A DNA stretch of 64,000 nucleotides from Carthagonibacter metallireducens (lineage in GTDB: Bacteria > Gemmatimonadota > Gemmatimonadetes > Palauibacterales > Palauibacteraceae). The notes beneath the pieces are model-generated. The model saw only the letters and a program-made list of their open reading frames with translations, had not been told where the DNA came from and ran no database searches. The translations under genes were made by a program, and so were the position numbers. The DNA is taken from positions 65,721 through 129,720 of the forward strand of contig JAMJQQ010000036.1 in the NCBI GenBank assembly GCA_023554445.1. The letters run 5' to 3'. Of this stretch, positions 33,566 to 41,952 are shown piece after piece (the first letter of the stretch is position 1; every line of letters starts with the position of its first letter).

Positions 33566-35164
33566 TCACCCGGACGAATTCGGCGGGACAGGTTCGAGCC
33601 CGCTGGCTGCCGAAGCCTCCCTCACGAATGCCTGACCGTACCGGACGAGGAAGGAAATCGGACTGTCGACGCGCTCCTGCCGCTGCCCCTCCGGATACAG
33701 GAGAGCCGCCGCCCGGCGGACTCGATCGATCGAGGTCCGCCGGGTATCGCGTACCCGGCGGTCGATTGTCCCCTCCAGCTCGGACAGGGCTCCCCGGAAC
33801 GCTTTGCCCGCCTTCCCGAATGCGGAGTCCAGCCCGGGGATCTCGGAACGCGTCGTATCTGCGAGTTCGCCCAGCATCCGGGAAAGGGAGTTGTCCAGCT
33901 TGCGCAGCCCCCGGTCCACCGGCTCCGGTCGACTCTCTTCGGTGAGACGCCGCTCGATGGCCTCGGTGCCCTGCTCGAACTCGACCGGATCCGCGTCCAT
34001 CCCTGCGAGCCAGCGATCTACCTTCGGCTCCACGATCAGCCAGGAGTCGCGTGAAACGGTCTCCGGGAACCGGACGGACAACTGTTCGAACAACGGTCCC
34101 AGCTGGGCCCAATACGCCATCTCCCCGGGTCCGAGCACGGTGCGCGCCACGGGAAGCAGGTTCGATTCGAGCATCGGACGAGATGCAGCCGCAGGGCTGA
34201 ATCGAGCTGGATCCGAGTCGAGAATGTCGAGCCAGTCGTCAATCGACCGCCACTCCCCTGCTCTGCCGTGACGAAATCCGCCCGCCTCTCGGATCAGGTG
34301 AGCACGCGAGTTTCCATCGTCGAAGAACACCTGGGCCCCCTCCGCCGGGGGGCTCAACTGCACGGCGTAGCCGGCTTCCTGTACGCGCACCGTCCCCGAC
34401 TGCAGAGCCGCCGATACGGCGTCGGAGTTCGCGAGAAGACTCGACAGGAACGGCACCGCCGCTCGACGTGCCTCCGGGTGGGTCGGATCGAACAACGCGA
34501 CGTCGACGTCGCCGAGAAGCGCGGTGAATCCGTCACGGAATGCCCCGGTCATCGTTGCGCTGGGCGAGTACGCCGATGTCAGAAAGTCTTCGACACCCGG
34601 AGCAAACTCGGAATCGCCGGCCGCCTCGAGAAAGCGATCCAGCACCGGCACGATACGGTCTCCGAGTCGAGCTGCTCCGACTGCCCTGCCCGCCTCCGAG
34701 CTTCCGGGCTCCAGGACGACACGCTGCACCACCCCACCTCGATCGACGAGACTCGCCGCCCCGACTTCCTCCCAGTCGTGATCGTCGCCGGCGATCCAGA
34801 AGCTGGCAAGCGCCGGCCTTCCGGTGGCAGCCTCGATCCGCTGCGCGCAGGAAGCAGCTGTGAGAATCTTGTAGAGAGAATAGAGCGGCCCGAGGAACAG
34901 ACCCGGTTGCTGACCGGTGCTGACAAGGACGCCACCTCCATGGAGAATCAGGTCGAGCTTCCTCCTCGCTCCCTCGGTAGTCGCGCTGAAGGGCGCGGTG
35001 CCGATCGTTCCCGGTCGGTCGGCCGAGACTGTGCCATCCGGTCGAGCCGGGTGAAGCAGTCGTGCCGCGAGTCCCGCACCGTCATGAAGATCCCCGGCTA
35101 CCGTTCCCGGAGGCCCGGGTCGCAAGCGACGGAAGTCGAGCACCGATGTCGCGTCGTCGCTCAT
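33566..35164 (-). CDS. bshC: Bacillithiol biosynthesis cysteine-adding enzyme BshC (putative)
   Basis: A 532-residue protein recognised by the BshC signature VSTGQQPGLFLGPLYSLYKI (about residues 80-99) followed by FWIAGDDHDWEEVG, both close to B. subtilis BshC. BshC adds cysteine to GlcN-malate in the last step of bacillithiol, the low-molecular-weight thiol of many Firmicutes and some diderms. A long Arg-rich coiled-coil C-terminus (PVDRGLRKLDNSLSRML) is also typical. bshA and bshB are not in the window. The ATG at 35164 overlaps the upstream methyltransferase stop. Confidence 0.9.
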   Translation of the reverse strand: MSDDATSVLDFRRLRPGPPGTVAGDLHDGAGLAARLLHPARPDGTVSADRPGTIGTAPFSATTEGARRKLDLILHGGGVLVSTGQQPGLFLGPLYSLYKILTAASCAQRIEAATGRPALASFWIAGDDHDWEEVGAASLVDRGGVVQRVVLEPGSSEAGRAVGAARLGDRIVPVLDRFLEAAGDSEFAPGVEDFLTSAYSPSATMTGAFRDGFTALLGDVDVALFDPTHPEARRAAVPFLSSLLANSDAVSAALQSGTVRVQEAGYAVQLSPPAEGAQVFFDDGNSRAHLIREAGGFRHGRAGEWRSIDDWLDILDSDPARFSPAAASRPMLESNLLPVARTVLGPGEMAYWAQLGPLFEQLSVRFPETVSRDSWLIVEPKVDRWLAGMDADPVEFEQGTEAIERRLTEESRPEPVDRGLRKLDNSLSRMLGELADTTRSEIPGLDSAFGKAGKAFRGALSELEGTIDRRVRDTRRTSIDRVRRAAALLYPEGQRQERVDSPISFLVRYGQAFVREASAASGLEPVPPNSSG

Positions 35165-35910
35165 GCTGCCACGCCCGCGAGGATGAGACGGGATGAATCC
35201 GATGCGAACACGCCTCCCTCGTAGTCTCCGAATCGATACCGCGGTTCCAGTCCGACGTCGCGCAGAACTTCAGAGAGCTGGTTCGCCTCGTACAGCCTGA
35301 CACGCTCCTCGTACCGACGCACCTCGTCTCCCTCCTCCGCACGCAAGGTGATCTCCTTCACCACTGTGTCGTCCTGGATCTTCCTCTCAACGCTCACCTC
35401 GTAGCCCCGTATCCGGCCGGATTCGCTCGCGACCAGTTCCCGCCGGACACGGTCTGCGTTCAGGAAGTCGAGCATGAAGCTGCCACCCGGGCGCAGCACT
35501 CGGTGCATCTCCGCTGCAGCCCCCCGATCCTGTTCGGCGGTGGAGAAATAGCCGAACGAAGTGAAGAAACTCGTAAGGCCGGCGAACCCCGAGTCGGCGA
35601 AAGGCAATTGCCGCATGTCCCCTCGTACGAGTTGCGCCTTCGGGCTCTCCTCTCGCGCACGCTCGAGCATCGTGATCGACAGGTCCAGGCCTACGGCGTG
35701 GACGCCGGCCGAGAGCAGCTCCCGGAGGTGGCGGCCGGCACCGCATGCCAGATCGAGCACGGACCCGGCGGGCGGCGGAACCCGATCGAGATAGAGTCGG
35801 ACCGCTCGTCGGGCTTCCCTCGCATCCCGGTGCGGGTAAATCGCGAGGTACTCGTCTCCGAACCAGGCTCGAAACCAGTCTCTCGGGGCGGGATCCGGCC
35901 TCTGAGCCAT
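35161..35910 (-). CDS. Class I SAM-dependent methyltransferase, unknown substrate
   Basis: A 249-residue methyltransferase. Motif I is VLDLACGAGRHLRELL (about residues 50-65), followed by GLDLSITMLERARE, DMRQLPFADSGFAGLTSFFTSFGYFST and HRVLRPGGSFMLDF. An N-terminal segment AWFGDEYLAIYPHRDA is found in a family placed next to rlmH and bshC in related genomes, as far as I recall. It overlaps bshC and lies two bases from rlmH, so it is probably in the same transcript. No acceptor is visible. Confidence 0.8.
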   Translation of the reverse strand: MAQRPDPAPRDWFRAWFGDEYLAIYPHRDAREARRAVRLYLDRVPPPAGSVLDLACGAGRHLRELLSAGVHAVGLDLSITMLERAREESPKAQLVRGDMRQLPFADSGFAGLTSFFTSFGYFSTAEQDRGAAAEMHRVLRPGGSFMLDFLNADRVRRELVASESGRIRGYEVSVERKIQDDTVVKEITLRAEEGDEVRRYEERVRLYEANQLSEVLRDVGLEPRYRFGDYEGGVFASDSSRLILAGVAA

Positions 35911-35912
35911 CT

Positions 35913-36392
35913 CTAGCTCGACTTGTGGTATGGTTCGCCCCGTAACAGCGTACCGGCACGATAGAGTTGCTCGGTCAGGACGAGACGGGCCAGGTCATGT
36001 GGTAGGGTCATCGAGGAGAGTGACAGCGAGCGATCGCATCGCTCGATCACCGACGGATCGAGTCCGAACGCACCGCCAATCACGAAGGCGGCGCCCGGCC
36101 TGCCGTAGGTCGCCATCTCCCCGAGTCGATCCGCCAGTTCGCGCGAATTGATCGCTCTTCCCGTTCGCGTCAACGCGAACGTCTCGAGGTTCTCCGGAAT
36201 CCGGCGAAGCAGCAGAGCTCCCTCCTCAGACCGTACGCGCTCCGGGTCGCGCGACCCCGATCTCCGGGGATCCACGATCACGGACTCGTAACCGAAATAG
36301 CGAGACAGACGTGACTCGTACTCACGAATCGCCTCGGTGATTCCCGGGAGTCGAGGAGAACCGACGCTCAGTACCTGCAAGCGCAGGCTCAC
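35913..36392 (-). CDS. rlmH: 23S rRNA (pseudouridine1915-N3)-methyltransferase RlmH
   Basis: A 159-residue SPOUT-family methyltransferase that modifies pseudouridine 1915 in 23S rRNA. The trefoil-knot core is AAFVIGGAFGLDPSVIERCDRSLSLSSMTLPHD, of which FVIGGAFGLD is the SAM loop, and the family ending LTEQLYRAGTLLRGEPYHK is almost intact. Length fits (155-160). The GTG at 36392 overlaps the nadB stop. Confidence 0.97.
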   Translation of the reverse strand: MSLRLQVLSVGSPRLPGITEAIREYESRLSRYFGYESVIVDPRRSGSRDPERVRSEEGALLLRRIPENLETFALTRTGRAINSRELADRLGEMATYGRPGAAFVIGGAFGLDPSVIERCDRSLSLSSMTLPHDLARLVLTEQLYRAGTLLRGEPYHKSS

Positions 36393-37969
36393 CGCACCAG
36401 CACTGTATCGCGCAGGAAACGTTCGTTGTCCCGGTACGGGTGGCTCTGCGTGTAGTGGAGCCCGCGGCTCTCCCGGCGCCTCTGTGCCGAGCGGACGATC
36501 AACGTTGCGACGTCACGCATGAACTCGATCTGCCGGGCGCGAAACGCACCCGGTCCCGTGCCGTCCCTGGCAATCGGGGATTCTGAGAGCCGGTCCAGTT
36601 CGGCTCGCGCAGACTCGAGTCGCTCGTCTGATCTCACGATACCGACATCCTCCCACATCAGTGATCGAATTCGACCCTCGACCTCGTTCGAATCCTGGCC
36701 CGCCTGCGCGATCTTCGGGATCGGAACCTCCTGCTCGGCGAGCGGTGTGAGTTCCACCAGGTCACGGCGCAGGCGCTGGGCCGCCCGGTGTGAGAACACG
36801 ACAGCCTCGAGCAGCGAGTTCGACGCGAGGCGATTGGCCCCGTGCACTCCCGTGCAGGCGATTTCGCCGGCGGCGAACAGACCCGCGAGCGACGTCCGAC
36901 CGTCCCAGTCGGTAAGCAGGCCGCCGCACTGGTAGTGAGCCGCTGGGACCACCGGGATCGGATCGGCCGGGATGTCGATCCCCTCTTCGAGGCAGACACC
37001 TCGAATATAGGGAAACCTCTCGGCTACCCGTTCGGCCGGTATGGTTGAAAGATCGAGAAGAACGTGCGGGTCGCCGGAGGCCTTCATCTCTGCGTCAATG
37101 GCGCGAGCCACGATGTCGCGTGGAGCGAGGGAGGCCGCCGGGTGATAGTCCTCCATGAACGTACTGCCATCAAGTCGGCGAAGGATGGCGCCCTCGCCAC
37201 GAACCGCCTCGGAGATCAGTTGCGCACGCGACTCCGCAGGGAACAGGGCGGTGGGATGGAACTGTACGAATTCGAGATTCGCTACGGCCGCACCGGCGGC
37301 GTATCCCATCGCGATTCCGTCGCCGGTGGCGATCGCCGGGTTGGTCGTGTGGCGGTAGAGGTATGCACAGCCGCCCGCGGCCAGTACGACCGCCCTGGCG
37401 TCCACCTGTATCCAGCTTCCCCCGTGCACGTCCAGGACCAGGGCACCCGAACAGCGGCTGCGCTGGGAATCCGGATCGTGCGCCGTCTGCAGTGACCAGA
37501 CGACGTGATCTTCGAGAACCCTGATGCGAGATTCCGCCGCTACGGCGGCCAGGAGTGCGCGCTCGATCTCACGTCCGGTCAGATCGGCGGCATGCAGGAT
37601 CCGCCTGCGGCTGTGTCCCGCCTCACGGCCGAGGGCAAATCGGTCCTCCTCACGGGTGAATTCGACCCCCCACGCAATGAGCTCCCTGATCCTCTCGGGG
37701 CCCTCACGAACGAGTTCCTCGACGGCTCGCAGATGGCAGAGACCCGCTCCTGCCACGAGCGTATCCGACAGGTGGAGGTCCGGCGAGTCACCGGGATCGA
37801 AGACAGCGGCGACACCGCCCTGTGCGTAGTTGGTATTGGACTCGACTCTCTCTTTCTTCGTTGCGACGAGAACATCGGCGTACCTCGCCGCCTTGAGCGC
37901 GAAGCTGAGACCTGCGATTCCGCTGCCCACGACCAGTACGTCCGTCCGAATCCGCTCCGATTCCTTCAT
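36389..37969 (-). CDS. nadB: L-aspartate oxidase
   Basis: A 526-residue flavoprotein that oxidises aspartate to iminoaspartate, the first step of de novo NAD synthesis. The FAD motif is VVGSGIAGLSFALKAA (about residues 13-28), with NTNYAQGGVAAV, the second glycine motif LAAGGCAYLYRHTTNP, and the substrate region FVQFHPTAL and AAHYQCGGLLTD. HGANRLASNSLLEAVVFS is a family signature. The ATG at 37969 overlaps the lpxK stop. nadA and nadC are not in the window. Confidence 0.96.
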   Translation of the reverse strand: MKESERIRTDVLVVGSGIAGLSFALKAARYADVLVATKKERVESNTNYAQGGVAAVFDPGDSPDLHLSDTLVAGAGLCHLRAVEELVREGPERIRELIAWGVEFTREEDRFALGREAGHSRRRILHAADLTGREIERALLAAVAAESRIRVLEDHVVWSLQTAHDPDSQRSRCSGALVLDVHGGSWIQVDARAVVLAAGGCAYLYRHTTNPAIATGDGIAMGYAAGAAVANLEFVQFHPTALFPAESRAQLISEAVRGEGAILRRLDGSTFMEDYHPAASLAPRDIVARAIDAEMKASGDPHVLLDLSTIPAERVAERFPYIRGVCLEEGIDIPADPIPVVPAAHYQCGGLLTDWDGRTSLAGLFAAGEIACTGVHGANRLASNSLLEAVVFSHRAAQRLRRDLVELTPLAEQEVPIPKIAQAGQDSNEVEGRIRSLMWEDVGIVRSDERLESARAELDRLSESPIARDGTGPGAFRARQIEFMRDVATLIVRSAQRRRESRGLHYTQSHPYRDNERFLRDTVLVR

Positions 37970-39024
37970 CCCTGTTCTCCCGGGTTTGGAGCGGGCACGA
38001 GGGATCGGTCTCCTCCGCCCGTCCGAAGCACTCCATCGCGTAGCCGGCGCTTCCCGACGCCCCAGACCGGTCGCTCCTCCAGATACCATACAGGGCATTC
38101 GCCCGCGAGTAGAGGGCCGAGCTTGACCGCATCTTTCAGTGTGCAGACCACCCCGCCCGGACCGGCTGCCCGGATCCGGGACAATTCGGCTGCGGCGTAC
38201 GGCTCGTGATCTCGAAACGCCAGACGGGTCGAGGGACTGAGCCCGAGTCGATCGACCGCGTCGAAGAATGGCTCCGGCCACATGATTCCCGCCACGGCAG
38301 CACATTCCGTAGACGGCTCCGTTCCTTCGGCCAGTTGATTTGCGGGACTGAATCGGGAGGAATGCAGCAGGCACTGGACGATCAGGGGTCCGGGAGCGAC
38401 TCGCCGGACCTCCGTCTCCATGGTTCGCAGGCTCGGATCCTCCGAGTTCCCCCTGTGCACCAGGACAATGGCGTCGGCTCGCTGGAGACTCGACCAGCGC
38501 TCCCTGAAGGGCCCTGCCGGAAGCCGTCGTCTGGCCGTCATCGACGCGCTCAGCGGATCGATGCAGACGATCTGGAGGTCGGACCGGATCCGACGGTGCT
38601 GGAAACCGGAGTCCAGTACCACGGAGCGGGCTCCAGAAGCCATGGCGCGTTGAATGGCCGCTCGCCGATCCCTGTCGTCCTCGACGAGAACGTCCGGGTT
38701 CAGCAGGCGCTGAACTTCCGCCTCATCCGGGATGCCGCCCGTGATCATCGCGGGCCTGCCCCCACCTTCGAGCAGCCACCCGGCAATCGAGGCGGAAACG
38801 GGTGTTTTTCCGCTTCCCCCCGACGTCAATCCTCCGACGGAAATCACGGGGACGGGTACACGCCTGCCGTGCAGGATTCCGGCTTCGTAAAGCAAGTCCC
38901 GGACGTCGTGCGCGAGGCCGTAGACCATGGAGGCGAGATTCAGTCCGACCCCCGGTCGGACGCTCCACGCGTCCCGGACGCGGCGTTCCAGCTCGGCTCG
39001 CAGGGTACGACTGAGCGCCGTCAT
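37966..39024 (-). CDS. lpxK: Tetraacyldisaccharide 4'-kinase
   Basis: A 352-residue LpxK, the inner-membrane kinase that adds the 4'-phosphate to the lipid A disaccharide. The Walker A loop is VGGLTSGGSGKTPVSASIA (about residues 50-68). The segments SVVLDSGFQHRRI and RDHEPYAAAEL correspond to the LpxK catalytic and base-recognition parts, and VCTLKDAVKL is a conserved C-terminal motif. The ATG at 39024 overlaps the acyltransferase stop (ATGA) and is preferred to an in-frame site 15 codons upstream. Confidence 0.95.
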   Translation of the reverse strand: MTALSRTLRAELERRVRDAWSVRPGVGLNLASMVYGLAHDVRDLLYEAGILHGRRVPVPVISVGGLTSGGSGKTPVSASIAGWLLEGGGRPAMITGGIPDEAEVQRLLNPDVLVEDDRDRRAAIQRAMASGARSVVLDSGFQHRRIRSDLQIVCIDPLSASMTARRRLPAGPFRERWSSLQRADAIVLVHRGNSEDPSLRTMETEVRRVAPGPLIVQCLLHSSRFSPANQLAEGTEPSTECAAVAGIMWPEPFFDAVDRLGLSPSTRLAFRDHEPYAAAELSRIRAAGPGGVVCTLKDAVKLGPLLAGECPVWYLEERPVWGVGKRRLRDGVLRTGGGDRSLVPAPNPGEQG

Positions 39025-39698
39025 GCCGGCCGATACTTCGGCCAGCGCCGTTGCGCAGCCGATTCGCACAGGTTCACGAGATGCTCGAGCCTGGTGTCAA
39101 GCGCACGCTGCCACCCGCGCACGTCACCGGGCGCGAGAGATGGGGGAATCGGAATCGGTTCACCATATGCGAGGTACACCCTCGATCGAGGGTACGGGAC
39201 GAGGAAACGGTCCCAGCTGTCGAGGCACCGGGCTGAGGCAGGTATGGCGACCACAGGCACCAGGGGAACACCGGCGCGTGACGCGATGAGTACGGCGCCC
39301 GGCTTGGAGCGGCGGGCCGGCCCACGGGGTCCATCGACCGTCAGAGCGAGCGCGTGGCCCTCGTCCGCCGCCCGCACCATCTCGTCGAGCGCCTGGCTGC
39401 CCCCACGACTACTCGAACCTCGGACGACCTCAAAACCCAGCCGTTCCACGATCGGGGAGGCGAGGTCACCGTCCCTGCTGCGCGATATCATGACGGCGAT
39501 CTCTTCGTCCCTGTGTCGAAGCATCAGCATCAGGAGGTGCTGATGCCAGAGAGCGTAGATTTCTCCGATCGCACGCCGTTTCGGAGGTCCCAATGAGCCG
39601 TCGGTCCGATCGATTTCAGTGAAACGCCACGAGGAGGCGAGCGATCGCAGGATGCCGGGACCGCCCGCGATGGCCGATCGTTTCAGCATCGGATTCAC
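39021..39698 (-). CDS. Lysophospholipid acyltransferase-like protein (DUF374)
   Basis: A 225-residue LPLAT-superfamily protein of the DUF374 branch, found in lipid A clusters. The family start IYALWHQHLLMLML (about residues 45-58) has the His of the HxxxxD-like catalytic site. DGPRGPARRSKPGAVLIASRAGVPLVPVVAI is the conserved second part, of which DGPRGPARRSKPG is diagnostic. The GTG at 39698 overlaps the lpxB stop; a long open frame upstream is shadow of lpxB. DUF374 proteins may acylate lipid A or its precursors, but the reaction is not established here. Confidence 0.88.
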   Translation of the reverse strand: MNPMLKRSAIAGGPGILRSLASSWRFTEIDRTDGSLGPPKRRAIGEIYALWHQHLLMLMLRHRDEEIAVMISRSRDGDLASPIVERLGFEVVRGSSSRGGSQALDEMVRAADEGHALALTVDGPRGPARRSKPGAVLIASRAGVPLVPVVAIPASARCLDSWDRFLVPYPRSRVYLAYGEPIPIPPSLAPGDVRGWQRALDTRLEHLVNLCESAAQRRWPKYRPA

Positions 39699-40852
39699 GA
39701 GGCGCCCCCCCGGGCCTTCCGCAGGGCGACGACGCAACGCCTGGCGACGCGCTCGGCGGCCCCGGGTTCGCCGAGCCTCGACCGAACGAAGGCGAGGCCG
39801 TCGAGTACCTCCCGACGCTCCGGCGAGCCGGTATCCAGGAGTGGCTCGGCAGCTCGCGCGAGTTCCTCGCTCGTCATCCGTTCCTGAACGCGCTCGGGAA
39901 CGACTTCCCGCTCGGCCACCAGGTTCACCAGGGCAATGTGAGGGATGCGGAGCAGGCGCCGAGCCAGCATCGCCGTGCTGCGGCTCACCCGGTATCCGAC
40001 CACCATCGGCACGTCGTTCAACGCTAGCTGAAGCGTGATCGTGCCCGACTTGGTGATGGCTGCGGTCGACGTGGAGGCAACCTCCTCGGGCGTCGAAACC
40101 GTACCGGTCGGGCACCCATCGAATAAGGCAGGCGACAGGTCCCGGGAGCGAGCTACACGCAGCTGCAGATCCGGACGCGTCGCTGACAGGCGCTGGGCCG
40201 CCTCGAGGAACACCGGCAGCATGCGTCGGACTTCCTGCTCGCGAGAACCCGGAAACAGACCGAGAACTGGCCGATCCGAACGCCCCCCGCCGACAGGAGT
40301 CATGCGCGATGAACCGTCAGCTCTCTCCGGCTCCAACGGCCCGACCCGATCGAGCAGCGGATGGCCGACGAACCTCGCGTTCGCACCGTAACGGCGAAGG
40401 AATTCCTCCTCGAACGGCAGTACCACGCAGACCTCGTCCGAGAACTCTGCGAGTCGCTTCGCCCTTGACTCGTGCCACGCCCAGACCTGCGGTGCGATGT
40501 AGTACACGACCGGAGTCCCTCGATCGTGCGCCCATCTCGCCATCGGGAGATTGAATCCGGGGTAGTCGATCGGCACGAAGAGATCGACGGATTCCCGCTC
40601 GAATCGCTCGCGCACTTCCCGGCGGAGCCTCAGCATGTCTGGCAGGTGGCGGATCACTTCGGCGAATCCGAGGATCGCCAGTCGATCCAGCCCGGCGATC
40701 AGTTCGACTCCCGCCTCCGCCATCTCGCTTCCACCGAGCCCTACGAGCCGGACGTCGGGAAGCTGACGGCGAAGGGATCTCGCGAGTTCGGCCCCGTGCT
40801 GGTCGCCGGAGGCTTCACCGGCGGAGAGAAAGATCGTGACGCTATCCGACAC
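39695..40852 (-). CDS. lpxB: Lipid-A-disaccharide synthase
   Basis: A 385-residue GT-B enzyme that joins UDP-2,3-diacylglucosamine and lipid X to make the lipid A disaccharide. Motifs are FLSAGEASGDQHGAELA at the N-terminus, VPIDYPGFNL, YYIAPQVWAWHESRAKRL (about residues 118-135), VGHPLLD, GLFPGSREQEV, and KSGTITLQLALNDVPMVVGYR. The GTG at 40852 overlaps the mini membrane protein gene by 11 bases. Length is normal (~380). Confidence 0.97.
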   Translation of the reverse strand: MSDSVTIFLSAGEASGDQHGAELARSLRRQLPDVRLVGLGGSEMAEAGVELIAGLDRLAILGFAEVIRHLPDMLRLRREVRERFERESVDLFVPIDYPGFNLPMARWAHDRGTPVVYYIAPQVWAWHESRAKRLAEFSDEVCVVLPFEEEFLRRYGANARFVGHPLLDRVGPLEPERADGSSRMTPVGGGRSDRPVLGLFPGSREQEVRRMLPVFLEAAQRLSATRPDLQLRVARSRDLSPALFDGCPTGTVSTPEEVASTSTAAITKSGTITLQLALNDVPMVVGYRVSRSTAMLARRLLRIPHIALVNLVAEREVVPERVQERMTSEELARAAEPLLDTGSPERREVLDGLAFVRSRLGEPGAAERVARRCVVALRKARGGAS

Positions 40853-40976
40853 GATCGAGGTAGCCGATCAGCAGGATGACCAGCACCAGGAGAAGGATGA
40901 GCGTGATCGTGCGTGGACCTCGCTTGGCACCGGAACCCAACTTCTTGCGTTCTTCGCGGATGTCATACAGGGACAT
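40842..40976 (-). CDS. 44-residue single-helix membrane protein between the Gfo/Idh gene and lpxB
   Basis: A short open frame of 44 codons with ATG at 40976 and stop TAG at 40842-40844. The protein has a basic N-terminus (RKKLGSGAKRGPR) and a strong membrane helix (TLILLLVLVILLIGYL, about residues 24-39). It overlaps the Gfo/Idh stop by 14 bases and the lpxB start by 11, exactly the spacing used elsewhere in the operon. Its frame differs from both neighbours. No family is recognised. The tight coupling and hydrophobic pattern argue for a real gene rather than chance. Confidence 0.7.
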   Translation of the reverse strand: MSLYDIREERKKLGSGAKRGPRTITLILLLVLVILLIGYLDRVG

Positions 40977-41952
40977 GGGCGGATCGCTCGATTTCGTGTC
41001 CTATACGCAGCGCCACCTCGAGGGCGGCTCTGCCGTCACGTGCCGTCGCGGCATCACTCGGTCGGCCGAGAATGACGTCACGGAACGCTTCGAGCTCCAA
41101 TCGCAATGGCTCGGCGGGTTCGGCCTCGAGCGGAACCCGTTCCACGATCGTGGCAAGGGACAACTCGGGGGCACCGCCGGCGCGAAACACCTCGGCCGGG
41201 TCTGCGTCGTCCCGTCTTCGCAGGTACTCTCCACGTCCCGCCGCCAGATCCAAGCTGAAGTAGCCCGAGGGCTGGAACAGCCTCAGCTCGCGTGCCCGAA
41301 CCGCCGATGCACGACTCGCGCTGATGTCAGCCACGGCGCCGTTCCCGAAGACGATCCGGGCGTTCGCCATGTCCACGGAGTCGGTGAGCAGCGGAACTCC
41401 GATCGCATGAACCGATTCGACCTCGCTGTCCACGAGACCGAGCACCAGATCGATGTCGTGGATCATCAGGTCGAGCATGACGGGAACATCGGTTCCGCGC
41501 GGTTGGAAGGTCGCGAGGCGCTGGCAGGCCAGGAATCGAGGATCCTTGAGGTACGGCCGGCACGCCCGAATCGCAGGATTGAATCGTTCGACGTGCCCAA
41601 CGCCCAGAAACAGACCATTCCGATCAGCTTTCTCGATCAGGTCGTCCGCCTCCTCGATCGTCGGAGTAAGGGGCTTCTCGACCAGGACGTGGCAGCCCGA
41701 GTCGAGTGCATCTCCGGCAACTGCGTGGTGAGCCGACGTGGTCACTGCTACGATCGCGGCGTCGGAGCGATCGAGAAGCGCACCCAACTCGCCGAAGTGA
41801 GTTGTCCCGATGCGCTCGGCCACGGCGGTGCCAATGGTCGCGTCCGCGTCGTGGATTCCGGCCAGCTCGACGTCTGGAATTTCGGACAGGATTCGCGCAT
41901 GCGCGCTTCCCAGGTGCCCGGTTCCGATCACTCCGAATCGAAGAGGGCTCAC
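40963..41952 (-). CDS. Gfo/Idh/MocA-family oxidoreductase in the lipid A cluster (GnnA-like candidate)
   Basis: A 329-residue NAD(P)-dependent oxidoreductase. The Rossmann motif is FGVIGTGHLGSAHARIL (about residues 6-22), and the family catalytic-lysine motif is VLVEKPLTPTIEEAD (EKP near residues 91-93), followed by GHVERFNPA and MIHDIDLVLGL. It lies between lpxA and lpxB. In Acidithiobacillus the same interval holds gnnA (UDP-GlcNAc 3-dehydrogenase) and gnnB, which make the 3-amino sugar for amide-linked lipid A. No aminotransferase is present here, so the GnnA role is only a hypothesis. Confidence 0.85.
   Translation of the reverse strand: MSPLRFGVIGTGHLGSAHARILSEIPDVELAGIHDADATIGTAVAERIGTTHFGELGALLDRSDAAIVAVTTSAHHAVAGDALDSGCHVLVEKPLTPTIEEADDLIEKADRNGLFLGVGHVERFNPAIRACRPYLKDPRFLACQRLATFQPRGTDVPVMLDLMIHDIDLVLGLVDSEVESVHAIGVPLLTDSVDMANARIVFGNGAVADISASRASAVRARELRLFQPSGYFSLDLAAGRGEYLRRRDDADPAEVFRAGGAPELSLATIVERVPLEAEPAEPLRLELEAFRDVILGRPSDAATARDGRAALEVALRIGHEIERSAHVPV

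Noticed and set aside
37966..39069. The longer LpxK start at 39069
   Set aside because: It would overlap the acyltransferase gene by 49 bases; the ATGA overlap at 39024 matches the style of the operon.
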